From Molossus alvarezi (Eukaryota > Chordata > Mammalia > Chiroptera > Molossidae): a stretch of 64,000 nucleotides of DNA. The stretch lies in contig CM073886.1 of assembly GCA_037176705.1 (NCBI GenBank), positions 23,855,501 to 23,919,500 on the forward strand, read 5' to 3'. Both the position numbers and the translations under genes were made by a program. Shown here in pieces: positions 55,491-64,000 of the stretch. Under the pieces are notes generated by a model, which saw only the letters and a program-made list of their open reading frames with translations, was not told the DNA's origin and searched no databases. How positions within the stretch are numbered: the first letter of the stretch is position 1; each line of letters opens with the position of its first letter.

Positions 55491-56345
55491 CACTTGGGGC
55501 TGGGCAGGCGCTGACTGAGTTGGTCTGAGAGAACCCGGGCTGTGCTTGTTGGGTGTTGTGGTTGGACCCTGAGAGAAAGTGCGTCTACGGAGAGAGCAGA
55601 ATTGAGTGGGAGCAGGAGAGAAGCAGAGCGTGGGTGCAGCACCTGCCCCGGTTCTGGGCCGCCTTCTGGCTCCTGGTCCAAGCCCTCGGGGGCCCAGCAG
55701 CACTGCCAGCTCTTAGTTCTCTGAGATGCCATTAAATCCTTCCAGGAAGTCGCCATTTCCCTGGAACCGTAGTGAATGGGTTTTTATTGGCTCATGTGAC
55801 TGCAAAGAGATGGACCAGCGTCCACAGGAGACTGGCCCCCAGGGTTTCTCTCCAGGAGAGAGGCACCTGGCTCCCAGGGCGGACTGACGAGCCCAGAGCA
55901 GAGGCTCGGTAAGCAGAGCAGAGCCTGGCAGGGATCGGATGCTGCACGTGAGAGAAGCCACCAATTCCTTAAAGGACCGTTAACAGCGGCCGGAAGAGGA
56001 GGTCATCTTAATCAAATTAGAAAGTGACACTCTAATGGCCATCCTCGCTGAATGATCGCCTCCCCAGCCCATTCGGTTACAGGAGCTGCTGGCCTGGATG
56101 GAACCTGATCACTCAGCTCACTTCTTGGACGCCAAATAAGTGCAGCTGAGACTCCTCATTCAGAAGGGGTGCCCCAAACTATCGTTGGGGGGGCAGCCAT
56201 TAGTTTGGTATCTTCCAAGTTTAGTTCATTGCTTGTTCAAATGCCAAATTCTTGTATAGACCTTTTGTTCTTACTAATTTCCTATTCTCAGGAACATCTG
56301 ATTTGGAAAGGTCTTGGTGTAATCAAAGAAAGTAGAAAACTCCTG
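55491..56345. other. Intron stretch without recognised repeat
   Basis: A short 'tttttattggctcatgtgac' piece at 55780-55800 echoes the repeat above. 55990-56120 looks unique and balanced in composition. Confidence 0.4.
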
Positions 56346-56570
56346 CAGCTTTGGCCTGGACTGCCCTCTACCCAACCCTTCCCACCCGGGCCAGCTCCAC
56401 CCCATCCTCAAGGCTTTGCTCAGACACCACCTTCTCCAGGAAGTCTTCCTTGATGGCATCCACACCGCATTCCATGCTGCTTCTCCTTGCCTCCTGGCCT
56501 GTGCTTACATTTATTCTGCTGGACTGTAGTTTTTGTCTGTCTGTCTGTCTCACTCATGTGTGAACTTTTT
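56346..56570 (+). repeat. L2 LINE fragment
   Basis: 'ctcaaggctttgctcagacaccaccttctccaggaagtcttccttgatggc' is a classic L2 segment, followed by a (TGTC) run at about 56536. Confidence 0.78.
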
Positions 56571-56574
56571 TAGA

Positions 56575-56812
56575 AGCAGGCACATAGCAAAAGCTAACTT
56601 TTGTTAACTATTTACATGCCAAGGAAAGTGGTTGATCTTAAACACAGTCCTAGAAGGTAGATATTAAAAGTGTCCTCATTTCACATTAAGAAATTAAGGC
56701 ACTTGGAGAGGTTCAGTAAATTAAGGTCGCATAGCTAATAAGGTGAAATCAAGATGTGAACCCAGGCAGCCCTGGTCCCAGAGAACGCTTTTCATCACTG
56801 CTCTAAACTGCC
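56575..56812 (-). repeat. MIR SINE
   Basis: 'aagtgtcctcatttcacattaagaaattaaggcacttggagaggttcag', 'aggtcgcatagctaataagg', 'gatgtgaacccaggcagccctggtcc' is reverse MIR. Confidence 0.87.
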
Positions 56813-56834
56813 GGTCCACCTCTGCCTGCCTCCT

Positions 56835-56892
56835 TGAGCTGGCATGGGGCCTGGCACTCAGTAGGTGCTCAGTTAACACTTGGTAAACTGGA
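56835..56892 (+). repeat. MIR or L2 tail
   Basis: 'ggggcctggcactcagtaggtgctcagttaacacttgg' is the shared CORE-SINE/L2 3' end. Confidence 0.65.
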
Positions 56893-57229
56893 GTGGGTTA
56901 GAAGTCTGTATATCTAAGCTCAGCTTGGAAGGACATTGTCAGAGGTGGTTATTATTACTGTGGAGAGCTAGAGGCAGTTTGGTTTCCCACTCAAGCAGAG
57001 TTTTGCAGTAAGAGAGCAAGTTCTCACCAGGGCCCTTTTCTCCAGGCAGAGAGACTTACTGTGCTTTAAAAACGTATGTCCTGTGCCAGCAGCCTTCTCA
57101 GAGGCATTAGCTCTGAGCATTCGGGATGAAAAGTAACTTCCCATGTAGCACAGCATTGTCACCGCTGTTTGGGGCCGGGGAACAGTTTGGGACATCAGGT
57201 CTTCCAGTAGGGTTTTCCTTTACATTTCT

Positions 57230-57487
57230 CTCTCTCTTTTTTTTTTTTAAATCCTCACTCAAGGACATTTTTGCATTTATCTTTAGATAGAGCAGGAGGG
57301 AGAGAGGGGGGAAGAAAGAGAGAAGCATCGATGTGAGAGAGACACACCGAGTAGTTGCCACCCGCATGACCCCAACCGGGGCCGGGGACAAACCGCAACC
57401 GAGGTACGTGCCCTTAGCAGGAACCAAACCTGGGACGCTCTGGTCCGCGGGCCGACACTCTAACCACTGAGTCCAACTGGCCAGGGC
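57230..57487 (-). mobile_element. VES SINE, gataaatgca subtype
   Basis: Reverse VES closely matching the 41228 copy: 'catttttgcatttatctttagatagagcaggagggagagagg' and 'gaccccaaccggggccggggacaaaccg'. Exact 9-bp duplication tacatttct at 57221 and 57488. Confidence 0.95.
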
Positions 57488-57869
57488 TACATTTCTTAAT
57501 ATTTCAATATTTCTTAATATTGAAAGAACTCAGGCACGTCTGGAGATCAGCATTGCAAACTCCGTGGGCCCCAGGCTGGCTTCACACTGTTTGCCCAGCG
57601 TGGTCCCCTGCCACGGCGGGGCTGCCTGCTCCCCGGTCCAGCGAGCACTCGCCCGCTGGCCCTGCAGCCCAGGTCGGGGCTGCTCCTGTGGTCAGCTCTG
57701 CTCCCTCTGCACTCGGGAGGTTTCCTCTTTTTCCTAAATGACAGAGCTAGTCCTTTTGTTTTCTGAAATAGCTGTGTATTTCAAAACATCTCTCCATTTT
57801 AACTTTTATCCAATTATATTTGGAGGGGCGGGTAGGATAGTCATTGTCTTCACAGTGCCCCCAGAAGTC

Positions 57870-58112
57870 CCGGTTGCTTGAGAAATAACATTTATTTTTT
57901 CTAGTACCAAAGTCAGTATTTAATAGAAGAAAGATTTGGGGAACTTGGACAACCATAAAGAAATCATAAAGATAATCAAAAAATCTACCAACATTCAGAA
58001 ATAACCACTGTTAATGCTTTGAGTCCTTCTGGTAATATTTTTGGGGATATACTTGCACACATACGCATATGGGATTAGAATCATACTTTAAAATATATCA
58101 TAAGTAGTCCCT
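57870..58112. repeat. L1M-like relic
   Basis: 'accataaagaaatcataaagataatcaaaaaatctaccaacattcagaaataaccactgttaatg' resembles the 'aataaccactgttaacattttgg' part of old L1s. Confidence 0.5.
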
Positions 58113-58114
58113 GA

Positions 58115-59235
58115 ATTAAATTATTTGAAAAAGCAGATGCCCAGCTTCTGCTTCCCTGTGCCCCCCCCCCCCCAGATGTGGCTGGTGTTTATATCAGCGA
58201 AGAGAGGACCAGGAGACTTCCCTACTTTTCCAGTGAGTTTAAAACTCTGTCCGCAATTTCGGTGCCCCAGAGTAACCAGCTTTTAGCAACTGAACATCTA
58301 TCGCTGTGCACAAGGCTGAGGGGGCACAGTGTGCATGACTAAATACCCAGACTGCAACATGTGATTGTGGGATGAAGTCATATTTCTTTTTTAAATCCCC
58401 CAAATGTGATCACTGGAGCCCCCAGCAGCTTGATTGCCGGAAATTAACTCCGATCAAAGTGGCCCCAGCTGTTCCCGAGCTCCCCAGGGACGTCTGCCGT
58501 GCACTCAGGGACCCTTGTGCTGCGCTCTGTGGCCCCCGATGTTGCTGGCCATGCTGGCGATGACCCTCACCAGGCAGCCAGCCCCTGGGCACAGCTGCCC
58601 ACCAGGGCTGGCTGTCACTCTGGCTTGGGAGGGGAGGGGTACAGTGCTCTCCCTGCTTTGTTCCTCAGACCAAACTATGACAACTGAGCCTGGTCTTGTA
58701 CCCCCAGCACAGTTAACACTGTGCCAGCCGTGGGGAGCCCGGCCGAGAAATGCGTCCTGGGCGGGAGCTCTTTGCTGCTGCTGGATGCGGCCACTCTCAA
58801 GTCCAGGCCCACCTTCGGGTCTCTGAAGGGTGTCTCCCTGCCCGATTGCTGGTCTCCCACTCCCTTAAAAGGGCCAGCTTCCCGCCCCACCAGCGGAGCG
58901 TTCTGCCCAGAGCCCCAGCAACGTCACACGGGTCTCCTTAATGCTCTGGCAGGTGCTGGTGTGAGCAGTGGCTGGGACTGAGGGGCTGCAGGCGTGGCAG
59001 GTGGAACAGAGGGTCCCAACAGATCTGAGGGAGGTGGAGACGGTCCCTCCGTGACAGCCTATCTGCATCTGACCTTCATCAGACGTGGTGCTGCCCGCGG
59101 CTCCATGAGTCGTAGGCTTGATTTGAGAGACAGGGTGGGAGCCAGGGTCAGGAACTCAGTGAGTCAAGGGGCTAGAGTTCCTGCCTTTTTCATAGCTTCC
59201 CTTGGTCTGGGGAGGAGATGGTGGAGAGTAGTGGG
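58115..59235. other. Intron stretch without recognised element
   Basis: A C13-14 run at about 58150. Otherwise nothing supported. Confidence 0.45.
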
Positions 59236-59239
59236 GAGA

Positions 59240-59340
59240 CAGGGCCCTGAAGTCAGGCAGACCTGGGCTTCCATCCTTGCTCCCTTCTAGCTGGCTCTGC
59301 CTGGGACCGTGGCTTCGCTTCGGTGAGACGAATGCCAGAC
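59240..59340 (+). repeat. Weak MIR fragment
   Basis: 'cctgaagtcaggcagacctgggcttccatccttgctccc' resembles the MIR opening. Confidence 0.45.
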
Positions 59341-59694
59341 GGTGAACGTGAATGGGCCAGTGGCTCAGTGTGCGACGGCCAACGTTTGCTGTCCTCTCGG
59401 ACACCCGTATCATCGGCGAGTGAGGGAGGAGCACTGTCCACATGCAAGTGGCTGCTGTTCACAGAAGCAGCCACCTCTGCTCTCAGTGTCCCCCTCCAAG
59501 TTCGTGGGTGCTGCAGATGGCAGCCCCTGCTCCTGTGCGGACCCCCGTGCACAGAGCACATGACAGGTGATGAGACTGAGGGGCGAGACCTGTCAACCAG
59601 AGCCTGCTTGGCGGCGCTCTAGTCAACATCTGAGCAAAGCACCCGTCCACCCTGGCCTGCCCGTCATCTAACCATTCATCCCATTCTTCTTAGA

Positions 59695-59920
59695 AACTTG
59701 TGTCAGTGAATGCATATTGGGTGCCTCCTTTGTACGGGGCAGAGGCACAGCAGTGGGCAAAAGCACCCAGCCCCCTGCCCTCAGGGAGCTTATCCTCTGG
59801 TGAGAGAGATAGACGACAAACAGTTGAAGAAGCGAATGCCTAGCGTGCCAGATGGTGGTTGGTGCTGGGGAGCAGAGGTGGTCGTTGGAGTGAGGGGACA
59901 GGCATTCCGGGAGAGGCCAT
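59695..59920 (+). repeat. L1M 3' end
   Basis: 'gaatgcatattgggtgcctcctttgtacggggcagaggcacagcagtgggcaaaagcacccagccccctgccctcagggagcttatcctctggtgagagagatagac' is a clear L1M 3'-end match. Confidence 0.75.
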
Positions 59921-59944
59921 AGTGAGGCCCTGAGGCTCTACCCT

Positions 59945-60385
59945 TTTATTATCTGGTGGCATCTGAAACTCTTCCACCTTCAGCATCCTCTACATCCCTC
60001 TTTTTCTGGACCACTGCTGCCTTCTTCCAGTCCTCTTCGATTCCTGCCACAGGCTGGGGCCCTGTCCTTTGTCCCAGAGCTGTTTCCCCTCCAAGACTGG
60101 TCCACTCTGCCTCACTGTTTCTGTCCCAAGGCAAACCTCCCGGCTCTACTAACCCAGCCCCACTCCCAGGCCCAGCACAGCTGGGAGAACCATGCCCTGT
60201 CCTCACAACCTATCTCCATGGGAACAACAGGTTCAGGTGTGTGGTTATTTGCATCGGGTCGGCTGTTGGTTTGGCTGTCTGGTTGACTGTGGGCTCCAGG
60301 AGCGGGGGAATCACGCCTGGTTTTGTTCCCCACGATATTCCCGGGGCACAGCCCTGAGCTTGGCACATAAGAGGCACTAGTGGTC
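59945..60385 (+). repeat. L2 LINE 3' end
   Basis: 'ggttgactgtgggctccaggagcgggggaatcacgcctggttttgttccccacgatattcccggggcacagccctgagcttggcacataagaggc' matches the L2 3' end. The 5' part is weaker. Confidence 0.6.
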
Positions 60386-60389
60386 ACCA

Positions 60390-61910
60390 GAGGAGGGAAC
60401 TCTCAGTTCTGCATGAGGTCCACAGGGGACGGGGAAAGAAGAGACCTGACCTGAGCAGGGTCTGGAAGGAAGAGTAGATGCCCTCATCCAGTGTCCAGCT
60501 CTCATCACCTCCCAAAACCAAACCAGCTGCAGACTGGCGGGTCGGTGGGCCATGCGCTTTCAGAGGCGCGGAGGCTGGTGTCAGATGTCCGGAGACAGCA
60601 GCGATCGTGAACATGGGCACCGTGATCTCCTCCCTGAAGGGAGGAGTCCGCATTGATGCAGGGAGAGCAGAGACTGGGCTGGGTCTGTCCACTGCTAACC
60701 CGCCCATCTGCACCCTTCTGTCACAGGCGTGTGGGCTTGTGCCGGCCATTCTCAGTAAACAGTGCATCTCTGCTTGCCTGGTCTGCCTCACCCCCTCGCC
60801 CCAGCCAACGAACAGCCGCTCTTCTCTGGCTAAGTCATTCATCTTATTCTCAGCGTTTGGCTGCAGTAACACCCCTCCCTCAGCATGGTCGCACAGTAAT
60901 TCAGGCGTTTGTTCTAGCAACAAGGACACTTACCTTTAATAACACCTGAAGCCATTTCGTTAAAAGGAAGTTTTGTGAGGATACCTTACCACAGGCTGCC
61001 GACCAAAGCACAAATCATTTCATTCCTTGGATATTAAGGAAGCGAAATGAATTCGGAACCTACAGCCATTTTTAAAAGAATCTTTGTTACCCTAACGTCG
61101 TCTGACCATCTTTAACCCTAAGGGTCCGTGTGGCGGGCACCGCGGTTTCACGTCTGTAGCACCCGTTTCTCTCTGCGCTGAGGCAGTGCATGTACCCCGG
61201 GCCCTAGCGTGCAGGCCTGGTCCTGGTTCTGGTTCTCCTCGTCCCGGGCCTCGGAGGGCCCGCTGCTTCGCTGTCCGGTCTCTGGTTCAAGGCATATGGA
61301 ATCACAGGGCTTTGGTCACAGCCGTCGGTGGGGCGTCTGGCACGTCACCTTCTGTAGGTCCAGGGCGTCCTCGGAGCTACGCCAGCTTCTGCGGCCATCA
61401 CAACATGCAGAACCGTGTCCGTGTTCGAGGTGAGCCGTGCAGTGTGGGTGTTTAAGGAGTCGCCGGGACTGTGAGGTGAAGGATGCCTTTGCTCTCCGCT
61501 GCCAGAAGCAGGGCAGCCCTCGGTTTGTGTCCAAGCGCAGGCGTGTGAATGAGTGTTCATCCGGCTCCTGCGCGTTGGCGGTGGAGGGTTCTCGGAGGGT
61601 CTGCTCCTCGTGTCTCCCAGCGTCCACCGGGCATCTCCTGCGAGGCCCCCCGCAATGGCACTCTTGTCCCAGAGCCCTGGTGCCCTGACGGGGCGGTGTG
61701 AAGGTCGGCCAGCCTGCGGCCCAGACAGTGCACGACGCTGGTTCTGAGTCGGGAGCCCGAGTGATGCATCCCTGGTTCTGTTTTGGTCCTGGAACATCCA
61801 CTGAACAGGTCATTGACTGAACTCTGCGGCTTCTGTTGACAGTCTTTTGAAAGCAAAGGGGATTTTGAACTGCCCAGCCCAGACTGTGCACTCTGTTTGT
61901 TTCCTCGCCT
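60390..61910. other. Intron stretch without recognised element
   Basis: 61110-61400 is GC-rich with scattered CpG. The 191-codon open frame on the minus strand at 61316-61891 has no recognisable similarity. Confidence 0.45.
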
Positions 61911-61915
61911 GCCTG

Positions 61916-62012
61916 GCATTTGACAATTAATTAGGCATGGTAATTACCTGCTTTAATTCCGTGATTGCACATCCTATAATTACCCCTAATCCTGTAATAG
62001 GGAAGTTCATGT
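61916..62012. promoter_or_regulatory. TAAT-rich candidate regulatory block
   Basis: Within about 95 bases: CAATTAATTAGG, GGTAATTACC (a perfect palindrome), CTTTAATTCC, ATAATTACC, CCCTAATCC and CTGTAATAGG. These are core sites for homeodomain factors (TAATTA) and OTX/bicoid type (TAATCC). No repeat matches here. Function is inferred. Confidence 0.4.
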
Positions 62013-62059
62013 ACACAAAGGCAGATGCCGAGGAAGGTGAGGGGTTACAGTGTTAACAG

Positions 62060-62232
62060 CTGCCGCTGCTCCCTGCCTGCAGCAGGGCATCTCAGCCACC
62101 CGACCGGTGGGCGTTGTCCCATGTTACAGAGCAAGAAGCTGAGTCTCGAGGTGGATGGGGTATCATCCCCAGGGTCACAGCTGGCAAGGCGAAGAGCCAG
62201 GATTTGAACCCAACCCCTCTGCCTGCACAGCC
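62060..62232 (-). repeat. MIR SINE
   Basis: 'cccatgttacagagcaagaagctgagtctcgagg', 'cccagggtcacagctggcaaggcgaagagccaggatttgaacccaac' is reverse MIR. Confidence 0.87.
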
Positions 62233-62574
62233 CTTGCTGCCTGTTGCATGATGGGCCTGAGGCAGGCGTAGGAGCCAGCATACTGCTGGCGGGAAAGCCT
62301 ATGCCTGTGCTTGGCAGACCTAGAGCAGATTGGGGACTGCAGTCGACTTAAAACAGTTTTTATATTTTCATTCTCCCTCTCCCTGTATCTCTCTCAGTTT
62401 TTCCCCTCTCTCCCTTTCTCCTGACTGATTGATAGATATGTAGTTTATATAAATATGTGTGTGTTTCAGAGATTCATTTTACTCTAGGACGTGCAACATT
62501 TGATGGTTAGATGTGTTAACAGATGTAATGAATGTTGCTCTGCACATAATTGCTTAGTTCTCCTGCCCTTAAGA

Positions 62575-62732
62575 AGTAGCTACCAGCACTGTCCTCAATT
62601 TCCACATGGAGAATTGAGGCTTAGCAAGGGGAACTCACTTACCTAGGATCACTTGGCTAGCAAGAGGTGGAGCCGGGATTTGAATGCAGGTCTGCTGAGC
62701 CAAGTCCTGACATCTGACTGTATGTCATGTCC
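62575..62732 (-). repeat. MIR SINE
   Basis: 'ctcaatttccacatggagaattgaggcttagcaagg', 'ggatcacttggctagcaagaggtggagccgggatttgaatgcagg' is reverse MIR. Confidence 0.88.
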
Positions 62733-63074
62733 GTGTGGATGCTCACCCACCACAGTCCACTTTAGACCTCCCAGGACTGTAAGTTAGATAAAAGCTCACT
62801 CGCCTGAGGGTGGTTAAGGCATGGCTCTCTTTTTTTTTTCCACTTTTGCTTTTAAATCTACATTTAATATAAGTATCAGTTAACTCTTAAGTATTTGGTT
62901 CATTTAATTTTTACTTTTATATATACGTACTGCCTACTGTGTCTGCCCAGAAGGACTTTTATGCTCTTTTGTATTCTGTGTAAGAATCTTTGCAGGCCCC
63001 AAGGTTGTTAAGATATGTTTTCTCCTGGTAGCTTTATGATTTTACCGTCCACAGTGAAATCTGTGATCCTCAAA

Positions 63075-63400
63075 GAAATGAGTACAAAAACAATGCTCAT
63101 GCACACTCATAGCTGCCTTACCCATAATAGTCCCAACTGGAAATAGCCTGAATTCCCATCCTAGCAGAATGGCTAAATAAAGTGTGGCATATTTGTACAG
63201 TGGAATACTATGCAGCACTGAACAAGAACAGGTCAGTGCTATGCACAACAACATAAAGACACCTCACAAATACAGTATAGAGCGAAAGAAACCAGACACA
63301 AAGGAGCACACTCCATATGAGTCCATTTAGATTTAGTTCAAAAACAGGTGAAAGAAACCAAGGGTGGCGTGCTCAGCCGAGCAGGTGAGGAGCATGCAAC
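63075..63400 (+). repeat. L1M 3' region
   Basis: 'cacactcatagctgccttacccataatagtcccaactggaaatagcctgaattcccatc', 'gtggaatactatgcagcac', 'gagcgaaagaaaccagacacaaaggagcacac' is old L1 ORF2 end to 3' UTR, forward. Confidence 0.8.
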
Positions 63401-64000
63401 AGGGTAGAAATGCTCTAGGGATGTTCTGAACCTTCTAACGAAAGCATTTCCCAGAGGCCCCGTCAACACAAGAGGTGGTGCTGGGTTTGATTCATGGATG
63501 GACCAAGGTTTTATTTCTCCCTGCTAACCTCTCCTTACCCAAGTGTTATTACAGGCATCACTGGGGTAATTCTTCCCAGTAGAAAAGAAACCTCAAGATT
63601 CGAACTTCCTCTTAACACAGAAAAGGGAGGGCATGCCCCGATTCCCAATTAGAAATATTACCCTCCTATTTTATTTTTCTTTTACTGAGTCAAGAAGATT
63701 GGACTTGAAGTGGCTTTTTATTGCTTGTTTTAAAAGACGACTTGTTTTTGCCAGAAGGCCAAAAGAGGTCAACTCTTGCTCCAAGGAATTATTATCTTTA
63801 TGGCTCAAGCAGAAGGAATTGGGACCATCAAATTTAATTTTGATGGGGGAGCCCTTTAAAGTAAAGAGAGAGAGAATGAACGAGCTAACAATTTGGGACA
63901 TAAGTTCTTTCGGTTCTTTAGTGAAATAAGTGCACAATTTGGTTTAATATAATTTAAAGAGACAACCTAATTTGCAGAGAAAGTTTTGCAGTTTTGGATG
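63401..64000. other. Intron stretch without recognised element
   Basis: 63640-64000 is AT-rich, with no recognised repeat and no exon. Possible conserved non-coding sequence. Confidence 0.4.

Larger units (their letters stand above)
11070..64000 (+). other. SNX29: SNX29 intron (partial), at least 52.9 kb
   Basis: It starts with the gtaagg donor and continues to the window edge. The remaining PX-domain coding sequence was looked for in the translated frames and not found. Very long introns are typical of SNX29, which spans several hundred kilobases in human. Nested genes or non-coding RNAs cannot be excluded from sequence alone. Confidence 0.8.

Noticed and set aside
61316..61891. 191-codon open frame on the minus strand, with two overlapping alternatives
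   Set aside because: GC-rich stretch with several competing frames, no domain and no splice structure.

Overview
This is a 64 kb piece of mammalian nuclear DNA, most likely from a bat. At least eleven copies of a tRNA-derived SINE of the VES type are present. Each has the 'gccctggccggtttggctcag' style head and a 'gaggatatttttccat' type tail, and several still have clean target-site duplications. VES SINEs are known from microbats. MIR, L2, L1M, MER5A and MaLR-like LTR relics are the usual placental background, and one L1 3' end resembles bat L1s as I remember them.

The only protein-coding sequence I can support is two short exons on the + strand, 7233-7288 and 10988-11069. They join in frame across a split Ile codon and encode the stretch just before, and the first strand of, the PX domain of sorting nexin 29 (SNX29). 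Splice sites are consensus on both sides. Everything else reads as SNX29 intron: at least 7.2 kb upstream of the first exon, 3.7 kb between the exons, and at least 52.9 kb downstream. The rest of the PX domain is not in the window, so the downstream intron runs past its end. The many other open frames are chance frames, repeat-derived frames or tandem-repeat artefacts.

Layout: 1-7232, upstream intron with L1M, MIR and MLT1-like relics; 7233-11069, the two exons with a VES, MIRs and an L1 ORF2 relic between them; 11.1-16.5 kb, GC-rich intron with a CpG-island-like block (about 12.35-13.19 kb), a CA/CG alternating tract (14.6 kb) and a 61/73-bp minisatellite with five CTCF-core matches (16.15-16.52 kb); 16.6-24 kb, old repeats including MER5A; 24.3-25.2 kb, a 0.9-kb GATGAGG-type tandem array with higher-order units; 25-32 kb, a dispersed 0.26-kb duplicated segment, a twin-primed L1, MIRs and two SINEs; 35.6-37.6 kb, an ancient L1 split by a younger L1 3' end that itself holds a VES; 38-58 kb, a run of VES SINEs, MIRs, L1M and MaLR-like relics and two further CTCF-like motifs; 58-64 kb, L2, MIR and L1M relics and a TAAT-rich candidate regulatory block near 61.9 kb.

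I see no operon, CRISPR array, RNA gene or new gene system. The most interesting non-coding signals are the tandem CTCF-motif minisatellite, the intragenic CpG-rich block, the duplicated segment and the homeodomain-site cluster. Repeat family names are from memory of consensus sequences, and most repeat boundaries are good to about 10-30 bases.
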